Below, in pieces: positions 39,852-47,908 of a stretch of DNA of 47,908 bases. The position numbers and the translations under genes were made by a program. The DNA is taken from NCBI GenBank assembly GCA_963620035.1, contig CAVEXN010000018.1:1-47908 (forward strand), in the 5' to 3' direction. Source of the stretch: F23-D06 sp963620035 (GTDB lineage Bacteria > Bacteroidota > Bacteroidia > Bacteroidales > WCHB1-69). The notes below the pieces were generated by a model. That model made no database searches and was not told the origin of the DNA. It was given only the letters and a program-made list of their open reading frames with translations. Each line of letters opens with the position of its first letter. Position 1 is the stretch's first letter.

Positions 39852-41582
39852 TTACCGTTTAAGAATGTCTTTTTTCATCTTTTCGAGATGTTCTTCGAGT
39901 TTTTGCTCCATCCCCTCACGTCCACATTTGCGGCTGTCAACCTCAACGGCGCTGAAATAGAACTTGATTTTGGGTTCCGTGCCCGACGGGCGCACCGTCA
40001 CCTTGCTGTTGTCGGTCATGATGAACTGCAGCACGTCAGACGTGGGCAGATCGATACGGTCGTTGCGGTCGTTCCTGAAATCAAAGGAGCGGCCGGTCTT
40101 GTAGTCGTTCATGACCGTGACAGCCTTGCCGCCTAACGTTTTGGGCGGATTGTGGCGGAGGTTCTCCATCATCTTCCGTATTTTGGCCACACCCTCCTTG
40201 CCCGTTTCGGTCACCGAATAGAGGCTCTCCCTGAAATAGCCGTATCTGCGGTGTAACTCATCGAGCACATCCGTAAGCCGCTGGCCGCGGTTGAGGTAAT
40301 AGGCGGCCATTTCAGCAATGAGGCAGCATGCCGACACGGCATCCTTGTCGCGCACAAAGTCGCCGATAAGGTAGCCGTAGCTCTCCTCGCCGCCGAAAAG
40401 GAACGTCTTGTTCCCCTCTTCTTCTCTGATCTTGGAGGCAATATACTTGAAGCCGGTGAGCACCTCTTCGCAGGCCACGTTATAGTCGAGGGCGATGCGC
40501 CGGATGAGGTCTGTGGTGACAATGGTCTTCACCACCATGCCATCTTCGTTGAGTTTGCCGGCGGCCTGGTATTGCGAGAGCAGGTAGTAACAGAGCAGCG
40601 CGCCGGTCTGGTTGCCGTTCATCAGCTGCATTTCGCCGTTTGCGTCACGCACGGCGATGCCTACGCGGTCGGAGTCGGGGTCGGTGGCAAGCACGAGGTC
40701 GGCTTTTTCTTTGCGTGCCAACGCCAGCGCCATCTCGAGGGCGGTTTTCTCTTCCGGGTTCGGCGACTTCACCGTCGGGAAGTTGCCGTCGGGCCGTGCC
40801 TGTTCTGCCACCACGGAAACATTGCGGAAGCCGAAGCGGCGCAGGGCCTCCGGCACCATCGTGATGCCGGTGCCGTGGAGCGGCGTATAGACGACCTTCA
40901 GCGTGCCGGCGTTGACGGCTGCCCCGGGATTGATGCCGAGGGCACACACTCGTTCAAGGTAAGCCTCGTCGGTGCGGTGGTCAACCTCGGTTATCAGTTC
41001 GGGACAGGAATCCCAATTGACCATTCTGACGGAGGTGATCTTGCCGGCCTCCTTGATGACATTCTCGTCATGGGGCGGCACCAGTTGCCCTCCGTCTTGC
41101 CAGTAAACCTTATACCCGTTGTACTCTTTTGGATTGTGCGATGCCGTAATCATAATGCCGGCCTGACAGTGCAAGTGGCGTACGGCGAACGAAAGCACGG
41201 GCGTAGGGCGCACATCCTCAAACAGGAACGCCCTGATCCGGTTTGCCGACAGGACCTCGGCGGTGATTTGCGCAAACTCGCGGCTGTTGAGCCTTGAATC
41301 GTACGAGATGACCACCCTGACGGGCTCGTCTTTCCACACTTTTTTCAGATAGTTGGCAAGCCCTTGCGTGGCCGTACCCACCGTATAGCGGTTCATGCGG
41401 TTGGTGCCCACGCCCATGATGCCGCGCAGTCCGCCCGTGCCGAAACTCAAGTCACGGTAAAAGGCATCCTGCAAAGCCTCGGGGTCTTCTTTCTGGAGAC
41501 TCAAAATCTCGTCATGCGTTTTCTGGTCATAATCGTCTGAAAGCCAAACGTCTATTTTCTTTTGAATCGGTTTTTCCATCAT
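39852..41582 (-). CDS. phosphohexomutase (phosphoglucomutase/phosphomannomutase family)
   Basis: 576 residues from ATG 41582 (or 41579). Active-site phosphoserine Ser148 lies in TASHNPKEYNGYKVY; the Mg loop is DPDSDR; the sugar-binding loop GGEESYG and the phosphate-binding RPSGTEPK are present. The N-terminus (WLSDD, GTGGLRGIMG) places it in the large alpha-phosphohexomutase type found across Bacteroidota. Substrate is probably glucose- or mannose-phosphate but cannot be read from the sequence. Its -7 box is at 41599-41606. The ADP-forming ligase follows. Confidence 0.94.
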   Translation of the reverse strand: MMEKPIQKKIDVWLSDDYDQKTHDEILSLQKEDPEALQDAFYRDLSFGTGGLRGIMGVGTNRMNRYTVGTATQGLANYLKKVWKDEPVRVVISYDSRLNSREFAQITAEVLSANRIRAFLFEDVRPTPVLSFAVRHLHCQAGIMITASHNPKEYNGYKVYWQDGGQLVPPHDENVIKEAGKITSVRMVNWDSCPELITEVDHRTDEAYLERVCALGINPGAAVNAGTLKVVYTPLHGTGITMVPEALRRFGFRNVSVVAEQARPDGNFPTVKSPNPEEKTALEMALALARKEKADLVLATDPDSDRVGIAVRDANGEMQLMNGNQTGALLCYYLLSQYQAAGKLNEDGMVVKTIVTTDLIRRIALDYNVACEEVLTGFKYIASKIREEEGNKTFLFGGEESYGYLIGDFVRDKDAVSACCLIAEMAAYYLNRGQRLTDVLDELHRRYGYFRESLYSVTETGKEGVAKIRKMMENLRHNPPKTLGGKAVTVMNDYKTGRSFDFRNDRNDRIDLPTSDVLQFIMTDNSKVTVRPSGTEPKIKFYFSAVEVDSRKCGREGMEQKLEEHLEKMKKDILKR

Positions 41583-41598
41583 ATTCGGAATTTGTTGG

Positions 41599-41606
41599 CA
41601 AAGATA
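41599..41606 (-). promoter_or_regulatory. -7 box (TATCTTTG) for the phosphohexomutase run
   Basis: The complement reads TATCTTTG, 16 bases from the 41582 start. No TTTG at normal distance. Confidence 0.55.
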
Positions 41607-41865
41607 ACATAAAAGGGGCAACGTCACGGCTACCGCACGAAAAAGATTTTAGAATTTAGAGGCGTTACGCGTTCAGTTCAGTTTCCCTGACAGAAATCAT
41701 AGTTAGCACTTGGTCCTCAACAAGTGTGGCTTTGGCGTATTCATTCCTCCTGGGAAAACAGCAGAAAACATCCCCAAAATGCAATTAACGGAAAACCGTT
41801 TCAGTCATTAATGCAATATGACCTTGCGCAATCAGTTGGTCCGTATGTGCGGTAACTCTGCACAC
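41607..41865. other. gene-free interval between phosphohexomutase promoter and FISUMP terminator
   Basis: No credible gene. It contains TTTAGAGGCGTTACGC (41655-41670), whose complement is at 228-243, and a small hairpin AACGG-AAAA-CCGTT (41787-41800). A 104-codon plus-strand frame starting at 41818 runs through the terminator and into antisense FISUMP sequence and is not a gene. Confidence 0.6.
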
Positions 41866-41896
41866 AAAAAAGAGCCAGCAAATAAATGCTGGCTCT
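41866..41896 (-). terminator. intrinsic terminator of the collagen/FISUMP gene
   Basis: On the minus strand a 10-bp perfect stem (AGAGCCAGCA and TGCTGGCTCT, 41871-41896) with a 6-base loop runs into six T residues. It lies 89 bases beyond the stop of the giant gene. Confidence 0.9.
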
Positions 41897-41985
41897 TCCC
41901 CTGTTTAAACACACTATTCTCATCAATCAATCATTGCAACTTGTTGTTTATGATGTTTGATTTGATTTCAATTATGTTGTACGCA

Positions 41986-44900
41986 TCAATTCACCGCTCC
42001 GTAAGAGCTGCTAACATAATTCTTGCTGATATGCACACTGCCATCAGACAGTTTCACATACGCATATATTTCTGTCGGACCATAACCTACGGTGCGAGTA
42101 AAGGTTTGTTGAAAACTGTTAGATGTAGTTGATTGCGGTTTTAACTCGCCTTCAAATATAAAACCTCTTTCCACAATAGGGTAACTGTAGCGGTTAGTAA
42201 TCCTAGCAGACACCGTGAGCGTTTGGGTACTGATAGGGATTCCATCAGTATTCATTGACACGGTCATATCGGTGATGTCCTTCACGCAACGGATAGAAAT
42301 AGCTCTATATGATTGCGAACTCTGTTGCGTAAATCCAATGCTAGTCGGATTCAGAGCAAAGATGATATAATTTGATGCATAACTTGATGTTATAAAGTGA
42401 GAACTAGCACGGACATATGTCACGAAATCATATATAGGAATATAACCTGCACCCCTTGCCGAAAAACCGCTGCTGTTGGTAGCTGTTGTGTAACTAGACC
42501 AATAGGTGGAAGAATTATCGCGTAGTTTGTCCGAAAGAGCCTGATTGATGGAAACAGAAGACGAACTGGTAAAGGGTGAATATCCTCCATTGACATTTGT
42601 AACCATCAGTTCATATTCAGCCATATTGGGCAGATGCCATCCGTCGGGACAGATGGATTTGATATTGCTTGGAATTATACTATTATGATAAGACCAGGAG
42701 GAAGCTCGAGCAGAATAACTTAAACTTAAAACGTCATTTGGAGTATAATAATACCCTGACCATGTGTTACACGAATGTAAAGAACCATTTGCCGAAGAAG
42801 AATATGGAAGCATATAACCATAACCACTATACTTGTATGTGGGGCTATCATTAAGGTCGTAGTACATTCCTAACTCCAGAAGGCCTTTGGTTTTCAGGTT
42901 CTCTTTCATCCAGCACTGGTTGCCGATCTGCACCGTGTTGTAAGTGACGGACGGGTTAGTCGTGCTGACCGAGCCGCACGATACGTTCTGCACCTCTACT
43001 TTCACTGCGTTGCCATAAACGGTTTCGCCATCGCTGGTGGTAACATAGCCGCGCACATACCAGGTGAAGTTGAGTTGGTTGTTGTATGGGATGCTGAAAC
43101 TGGTTTTGGTCATTGTGCCGTCTGTGCCAATTGAGACATCCTGTGTGCTTGTGGCGGTTGCCGTAGTCACATTGTCGGAAGTGCCGATAACGAAGCCTGA
43201 CCGGGAGATGGTGCTGCCCGCCTTGTTCACCGTGGCCTTTACGCTGAACGTGTTTTGTGTATAACTGTAGGGCGACTGAGTAGTCACAATGGGCGGAAAA
43301 GATGTCCTGCCCTGCCCTTTGATACAGCGCACGCTGCCAAGATAATATTGGTTATTAGAGGCAACTAAAGACCAAAACCATAAGGTTGGATTGGAATAAG
43401 CATTAAACATGGAATCTCTTGTTGTTGAATACCATAAGAGGCATTCAGTGCCAAATCCGTAGTGGGATTGATTGGAGTAATACCCTGCTGCTCTTAAGCT
43501 CAATCCCGACTCGTTGGTTCCCGGATTATTCGTCCAAAATGCAACATCTCTCACTTGAGTTGAGGTGAAATTGGCTTTCAGCGTGTCAAATTCCGCTTTG
43601 TTGGGCAAATGCCAACCTGTGGGGCAGATGCCTTGAATGGGAGCTCCGTAGTTGACGGGGGCTCCGCGCATAACGGCGGCATGGCTGTAGAAATAGCCGT
43701 AAATGTTGACCTCATAGTTGTTGTTTTCGGTAGGATAACGGTAGTATGCCACACGGTTGCCGTTAGTGGTATCGCTTATGAAAGGTATCTGCGTGCCGTC
43801 AGCATAGCGTTTGGTGCGCAGGTTCTCCTTCATCCAGCACTGGTTGCCGATCTGCACCGTATTGTAGAAGTTGCCCTCAATGTCGCTCACGTAAGGTGTG
43901 CCGGGGCAAGCCACATTCATCGTCATACGCGGTGTAGTAAACATGACGGTGTCGCTGTACGAGGTGCCGTTGGCGTTGGTGGCCGCCGCCACCGCGTAAT
44001 AGGTCGTGTTGGGCGTAAGGCCGGTGAGGACGGCGTAGTTCACGAGGTTGCCGTTCTCGTCCTCGTTCATGCCCTCCTCCACGTCCAACGTCCGGTTGAG
44101 CGACGTGCGAGACGTGCCGTACCAGATCTGGAACGAGGTCACCGCCTTGCCGCCGTCCACCGCAATAAGTGGCATAAGCGTAGCGCTCTCGGCGGTAAGT
44201 TCCGTCACCTCGCTGCCGAGCCGCACCACGGGGGCGAACGTCTCGCCCTCGCCCTTGACGCAGCGCACTTTCATAAGGAAACCAAGGTTTCCACCTGTAT
44301 TTATGTATAGTTGTCCAGACTCGAAATGACTATAGTTACCGACCCCATAGACATTATTACCATTGTAATAATGACTCGTGTTTGAACTTGCGTACGCAGC
44401 ATACGCAAGAAGACCAAGTCCGCTTCCTGCCGTTTGCGAATTCAACATTGCTTCGTCAACTATGTAATTTCCCCAAGGATATCCCGTCCCTCTCTCAACT
44501 TCACCGCCGATTGATACCGCCAGGTCTTTCCATTCGTTCACAGACGGCAAGTGCCAGCCGTCAGGGCAAACGCCCTGTATCTGCAATGTAGAGTTGGGAT
44601 CATTCATACGATTGTACATCAATTGGCGTCCGTTTGCCAAGGCGAAAACGTTATACACGGTACCCAACCGTTCTCCTTGTGTATCAGGATTGTATGCGTA
44701 AAAAGGCAGGGTGCCCAATGCGAATGAATATCTTAAGTCTGAATATTGGCCATAGTTAATCGCCTTCCCCGTCGCGAACCGCGTCGTCCGCAGGTCCTCC
44801 TTCATCCAGCACTGGTTGCCCACCTGCACCGTGTTGTAGACGTTGCCGTCGATGTCCGTAACCGTGGGCGCGTCGGCGCACGGGCGGTTCATGACGACGG

Positions 44901-47900
44901 GCGTCTTGAACATGACGGTGTCGCTGTACGAGGTGCCGTTGGCGTTGGTGGCCGCCGCCACCGCGTAATAGGTCGTGTTGGGCGTAAGGCCGGTGATGTC
45001 GGTATGGTGGAACAGGTCGCCATAATTGGGACTGTAATCAAACTCTGCTGTGCCGGTGAGGGCGTCACGTTGCGTGCCGTAACGGACTACCATCGAGGTC
45101 ACTTCACTGCCGCCATCGAAAGGAACTGACGCGGCTGCCGTGGCCATCTCGGGACCAGACACGGCAACCTCATGCATCACCACAGCCGGTGTCGTGACAA
45201 TGCCCGCCCCTTTGACACAACGCACAGAGTATGACGGTCGGTAATACTCCATGTAAAAATCTCCACCTTGCACAATAAACAATGAATCAGAGTGTCTGTA
45301 ATAGACATTAGGGACACAAATTCCTGCCTCTGTAGAAACATTGGGAGAACGGTATTGATGACTGCTAATATAGCGATTGATGGAGAGGCTATTGATCTGC
45401 AGTCCGAGTCCGCTTCCGGTTCGGGAAGAAGCAAGAAGTGACGGGTCTATCTTAAATTTGCTTAATACTTGCCCATCACTTACCTGTACGCCTCCAAGCG
45501 TTTCAAGAAGCTCGTTCCAATCGTTCACGGAAGGAACGTGCCAGCCCTCAGGACAGACACCCTGCTTCCGGGTGGCCCAATCCGCATTGTCCATATAACC
45601 GTTCAGAACAGCAGCGGCATTGTACAGCATCCTGTTGGAATTGTCATAACCGTAGTAAGGGTACAGGTAAGAATAGGTGTATCCATCATATCTTCCGTCC
45701 ATGTTGATATCCTTCCCCGTCGCGAAGTGCGTCGTCCGCAGGTCCTCCTTCATCCAGCACTGGTTGCCCACCTGCACCGTGTTGTAGACGTTGCCGTCGA
45801 TGTCCGTAACCGTGGGCGCGTCGGCGCACGGGCGGTTCATGACGACGGGCGTCTTGAACATGACGGTGTCGCTGTACGAGGTGCCGTTGGCGTTGGTGGC
45901 CGCCGCCACCGCGTAATAGGTCGTGTTGGGCGTAAGGCCGGTGAGGACGGCGTAGTTCACGAGGTTGCCGTTCTCGTCCTCGTTCATGCCCTCCTCCACG
46001 TCCAACGTCCGGTTGAGCGACGTGCGAGACGTGCCGTACAAGACACGGAACGAGGTAACCGCCTTGCCGCCGTCAACCACGACGAGCGGCATAAGCGTGG
46101 CAGCCTCCGCCTCCAGGTCCGTCACCTCGCTGCCGAGCCGCACCACCGGGGCGAACGTCTCGCCATCGCCCTTGACGCAACGCACGGAATTCAGGATATG
46201 ACGTAAACCTCCGTTGCCAATACTCAATCTGAATTCATCGTGATAGTTTTCTAAATAGACACCCGTGTAGTAAAAGACATCATCGCTCATACCAGCCAAT
46301 CTTGCATATTGTATGTTAAGCCAATAAATGCTGCTTTCTTCCAATGCCAGACCGGAGCCCGAACTGGCCGAAGTGAAACGTGTGAGGTCATCAAAAAGAT
46401 AGACACCATAGTATGATGACGGCTGACCGCCCATCATCTCTGCCAGTTCATACCACTCATTTCTTGATGGGACATGCCATCCGTCAGGGCACGCCCCCTG
46501 CATCTTCGTGTCGTCCGTACTGCTCAAGTTATGACCGTTGAGTGCGCCCCATACGTTGTACAAGATACGCTGATCTGAATTATACGCATAATATGGAACG
46601 GACTTTGAGGCATTGGGGTATCCATAGTCTGCCATAGATGTGGCTGCGTCATAATAGCCCTCCATGACCCCGTTCAATGAGTTGTATGAACGATTGAAAA
46701 ATCGTTCATTGTTGATTGCATAGTTCATCGCCCTTCCCGTAGCGAACCGCGTCGTCCGCAGGTCCTCCTTCATCCAGCACTGGCTGCCCACCTGCACCGT
46801 GTTGTAGACGTTGCCGTCGATGTCCGTAACGGTTTCGTTGCCCGGACAAGGCTGCGGTGTAGCCACCACAGGGGGTGTCGTCAAGGCTAAAATTTCACCT
46901 ATGGTTCTTCCCCCGCCGGCAACATCACAGTATGCCGCAAAATAGTAGAGCGTTCCGGGCTGTATGTCGGAGGTTTGGCTCTCATAACGATGCGCACCAT
47001 TTCCGCCGGCATAAGGCAAAGTACTCAAAACACTAAGATTTGCAGTGTCTGTCCCCCATAATATACCTACGGTAACATTAACATTGACATTGACATTCTG
47101 GGAGGATTGTGGAGACTGCGAATTGGAGGGTGGAGTGTGGAAAATGGGATAATATACAGACCCGTCGATGGTGACGGTGTCATTGGTCCGGTTCACCGCC
47201 ACAGTGTTCACCAGAGGACGTATGTAATAGGTCATGGTATCTTGAAAGTTCGTTATTGGAGATTCGCCAGGAGGTCCCTGTTCGCCGCGTTCACCCGGAG
47301 GTCCTTGCGGTCCGGGTTCACCTTGAGGACCAACCAACGAGGTAAGGAATTCTTCTTCCGTGCCTTCATTGCCTGCATTGAGCCAAGTCTGGTAGGTGGA
47401 CTGGCCCGGGACTCCCTGTATGCCCTGTTCTCCTTGCGGTCCGGGTTCACCTTGAGGACCGGGTTCACCTTGAGGACCGGGTTCACCTTGAGGACCGGGT
47501 TCACCTTGCGGTCCAGGTTCTCCCTGCGGTCCGGCTTCTCCCTGCGGTCCGGCTAACGAGGTAAGGAATTCTTCTTCCGTGCCTTCATTGCCTGCATTGA
47601 GCCAAGTCTGGTAGGTGGACTGGCCCGGGACTCCCTGTATGCCCTGTTCACCTTGCGGTCCAGGTTCTCCTTGCGGTCCTGGTTCACCTTGCGGTCCAGG
47701 TTCTCCTTGCGGTCCTGGTTCTCCCTGCGGTCCAGGTTCTCCCTGCGGTCCAGGTTCTCCCTGCGGTCCGGCTTCTCCCTGCGGTCCGGCTTCTCCCTGC
47801 GGTCCGGCTAACGAGGAAAGGAACTCCTCCTCCGTGCCCGCATTGCCTGCGTCGAGCCAAGTCTGGTAGGTGGACTGGCCCGGGACTCCCTGTATGCCCT

Positions 47901-47908
47901 GTTCTCCT
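41986..47908 (-). CDS. giant collagen-like / multi-FISUMP secreted-type protein (5' end outside window)
   Basis: The frame is open from the right edge to TAA-side stop at 41986, at least 1,973 codons, so the N-terminus and signal peptide are not visible. The first part (47908-47253) is collagen-like Gly-Pro-Gln-Gly-Glu-Pro/Ala hexapeptides separated by copies of a 21-residue spacer (YQTWL…GTEEEFL). Then come five FISUMP domains (about 46852-46168, 45828-45208, 44880-44253, 43905-43316, 42978-42277), each with VYNTVQ(V/I)G-QCWMKE, GWH(V/L)P and (S/I)RCVK; four are followed by a fibronectin III-like stretch (TGLTPNTTYYAVAAATNANG). The C-terminus has no evident T9SS signal or lipobox. Likely a surface adhesin or matrix protein. 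A TTG at 47337 would be an internal start and is rejected. Confidence 0.9.
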   Translation of the reverse strand, partial: GEQGIQGVPGQSTYQTWLDAGNAGTEEEFLSSLAGPQGEAGPQGEAGPQGEPGPQGEPGPQGEPGPQGEPGPQGEPGPQGEPGPQGEQGIQGVPGQSTYQTWLNAGNEGTEEEFLTSLAGPQGEAGPQGEPGPQGEPGPQGEPGPQGEPGPQGEPGPQGEQGIQGVPGQSTYQTWLNAGNEGTEEEFLTSLVGPQGEPGPQGPPGERGEQGPPGESPITNFQDTMTYYIRPLVNTVAVNRTNDTVTIDGSVYYPIFHTPPSNSQSPQSSQNVNVNVNVTVGILWGTDTANLSVLSTLPYAGGNGAHRYESQTSDIQPGTLYYFAAYCDVAGGGRTIGEILALTTPPVVATPQPCPGNETVTDIDGNVYNTVQVGSQCWMKEDLRTTRFATGRAMNYAINNERFFNRSYNSLNGVMEGYYDAATSMADYGYPNASKSVPYYAYNSDQRILYNVWGALNGHNLSSTDDTKMQGACPDGWHVPSRNEWYELAEMMGGQPSSYYGVYLFDDLTRFTSASSGSGLALEESSIYWLNIQYARLAGMSDDVFYYTGVYLENYHDEFRLSIGNGGLRHILNSVRCVKGDGETFAPVVRLGSEVTDLEAEAATLMPLVVVDGGKAVTSFRVLYGTSRTSLNRTLDVEEGMNEDENGNLVNYAVLTGLTPNTTYYAVAAATNANGTSYSDTVMFKTPVVMNRPCADAPTVTDIDGNVYNTVQVGNQCWMKEDLRTTHFATGKDINMDGRYDGYTYSYLYPYYGYDNSNRMLYNAAAVLNGYMDNADWATRKQGVCPEGWHVPSVNDWNELLETLGGVQVSDGQVLSKFKIDPSLLASSRTGSGLGLQINSLSINRYISSHQYRSPNVSTEAGICVPNVYYRHSDSLFIVQGGDFYMEYYRPSYSVRCVKGAGIVTTPAVVMHEVAVSGPEMATAAASVPFDGGSEVTSMVVRYGTQRDALTGTAEFDYSPNYGDLFHHTDITGLTPNTTYYAVAAATNANGTSYSDTVMFKTPVVMNRPCADAPTVTDIDGNVYNTVQVGNQCWMKEDLRTTRFATGKAINYGQYSDLRYSFALGTLPFYAYNPDTQGERLGTVYNVFALANGRQLMYNRMNDPNSTLQIQGVCPDGWHLPSVNEWKDLAVSIGGEVERGTGYPWGNYIVDEAMLNSQTAGSGLGLLAYAAYASSNTSHYYNGNNVYGVGNYSHFESGQLYINTGGNLGFLMKVRCVKGEGETFAPVVRLGSEVTELTAESATLMPLIAVDGGKAVTSFQIWYGTSRTSLNRTLDVEEGMNEDENGNLVNYAVLTGLTPNTTYYAVAAATNANGTSYSDTVMFTTPRMTMNVACPGTPYVSDIEGNFYNTVQIGNQCWMKENLRTKRYADGTQIPFISDTTNGNRVAYYRYPTENNNYEVNIYGYFYSHAAVMRGAPVNYGAPIQGICPTGWHLPNKAEFDTLKANFTSTQVRDVAFWTNNPGTNESGLSLRAAGYYSNQSHYGFGTECLLWYSTTRDSMFNAYSNPTLWFWSLVASNNQYYLGSVRCIKGQGRTSFPPIVTTQSPYSYTQNTFSVKATVNKAGSTISRSGFVIGTSDNVTTATATSTQDVSIGTDGTMTKTSFSIPYNNQLNFTWYVRGYVTTSDGETVYGNAVKVEVQNVSCGSVSTTNPSVTYNTVQIGNQCWMKENLKTKGLLELGMYYDLNDSPTYKYSGYGYMLPYSSSANGSLHSCNTWSGYYYTPNDVLSLSYSARASSWSYHNSIIPSNIKSICPDGWHLPNMAEYELMVTNVNGGYSPFTSSSSVSINQALSDKLRDNSSTYWSSYTTATNSSGFSARGAGYIPIYDFVTYVRASSHFITSSYASNYIIFALNPTSIGFTQQSSQSYRAISIRCVKDITDMTVSMNTDGIPISTQTLTVSARITNRYSYPIVERGFIFEGELKPQSTTSNSFQQTFTRTVGYGPTEIYAYVKLSDGSVHISKNYVSSSYGAVN
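43940..44122 (-). repeat. 183-bp direct repeat (fibronectin-like module), copy 1
   Basis: Identical by eye to 45857-46039 over 183 bases, including third codon positions. It encodes the VMF-TP / TGLTPNTTYYAV / EEGMNEDENG section. Confidence 0.85.
44763..44996 (-). repeat. 234-bp direct repeat (FISUMP start plus fibronectin tail), copy 1
   Basis: Matches 45711-45944 at 232 of 234 positions by eye. A third, shorter copy is at 46742-46830. It covers the end of one fibronectin-like module and the first conserved third of the next FISUMP domain. Confidence 0.85.
45711..46039 (-). repeat. direct repeat copy 2 (joins the 234-bp and 183-bp repeats)
   Basis: Positions 45711-45944 match 44763-44996 and positions 45857-46039 match 43940-44122. 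The two repeat families overlap here, so this segment looks like a donor or junction for duplication and gene conversion inside the gene. Confidence 0.85.
46742..46830 (-). repeat. 89-bp direct repeat (FISUMP start), copy 3
   Basis: Nearly identical to the first parts of 44763-44996 and 45711-45944, with about one or two differences (for example TGGCTGCCC for TGGTTGCCC). Confidence 0.8.
47253..47908 (-). repeat. 18-bp minisatellite coding collagen-like hexapeptides with a 21-codon spacer
   Basis: Tandem 18-base units encode GPQGEP or GPQGEA. The spacer copies begin near 47336, 47555 and 47810, so the intervals are 219 and 255 bases (73 and 85 codons), differing by exactly two hexapeptide units. 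The array runs off the right edge. Confidence 0.93.

Noticed and set aside
41818..42132. 104-codon plus-strand ORF
   Set aside because: It covers the FISUMP terminator and antisense coding sequence and has no family resemblance.
45469..46206. 245-codon plus-strand frame, and similar ones at 43609-44310 and 47615-47869
   Set aside because: These are antisense to the repeat-rich, GC-biased FISUMP/collagen gene; their repetitiveness mirrors the real gene and they have no recognisable domain.
46686..46709. 10-bp hairpin in the FISUMP gene
   Set aside because: Arms of 10 with a 4-base loop are expected about once by chance in 48 kb, unlike the 14-19-bp hairpins reported.
47337..47337. TTG start for the giant FISUMP protein
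   Set aside because: The same frame stays open with collagen-like repeats all the way to the right edge, so this is an internal codon of a gene that starts outside.
47253..47908. possible CRISPR array (regular short repeats)
   Set aside because: Units are tandem 18-mers without unique spacers, in a continuous coding frame for Gly-X-Y repeats, and no cas gene is present.

Overview
The window looks like a chromosomal segment of a Bacteroidales bacterium (phylum Bacteroidota). Evidence: several genes are preceded by the Bacteroidota -7 box TAnnTTTG rather than a sigma70 -10; starts lack clear Shine-Dalgarno sequences; and the families are typical of the phylum (DUF2851, DUF5606, DUF4878, a TPR/PD40/OmpA protein, FloA+NfeD, a long-form urocanase, FISUMP domains, SPII lipoproteins with short tails). 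I cannot name the genus. Coding is dense and mostly housekeeping, with few mobile traces.

Layout. 1-163: the last 51 codons of an IS30-family transposase and the IS end. 381-4562 (+): tpiA, an envelope protein with PorE-like architecture, and murC. 4547-5848 (-): DUF2851, divergent from yraN (+). 6330-7878 (-): dnaN followed by RNase P RNA (rnpB) with a strong terminator. 7954-11710 (+): pyrE, then a detached ATP synthase block atpH-atpA-atpG and a terminator. 11854-14541 (+): two exported proteins, the second with an N-terminal helix-hairpin-helix domain and a probable barrel. 14621-16007 (-): kamE (B12/PLP subunit of lysine 5,6-aminomutase) without kamD, behind an unknown protein. 16286-19964 (+): nth, a possible 44-codon ORF, a ketosynthase, a ketosynthase-like partner and murB. 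20061-23260 (-): a DUF4878 lipoprotein, tyrS, nfeD and floA. 23366-29423 (+): hutU, a lipoprotein, DUF5606, an anchored protein and a CobW-type metallochaperone. 29447-41582 (-): a long co-oriented run (phosphohexomutase, ADP-forming acyl-CoA synthetase, PD-(D/E)XK protein, YjbR, DUF1294, lipoprotein, psd, a glycosyltransferase fusion, glnS, a helical-repeat protein, an M50 protease). 41986 to the right edge (-): a very large secreted-type protein made of collagen-like Gly-X-Y blocks followed by five FISUMP domains; its N-terminus lies outside the window.

Cell-wall genes (murC, murB), ATP synthase, translation (tyrS, glnS), replication (dnaN) and amino-acid fermentation (kamE, hutU) are scattered as small units rather than in their usual clusters. 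The most unusual features are: four long, near-perfect hairpins inside protein-coding sequence (in the ketosynthase, HhH, PD-(D/E)XK and one lipoprotein gene), a 34-nt perfect palindrome between genes, a GT2 glycosyltransferase fused to a catalytically gutted sugar-phosphate transferase, and the collagen/FISUMP gene with nearly identical internal DNA repeats. I found no CRISPR array, tRNA, 5S/16S/23S rRNA or recognisable prophage.
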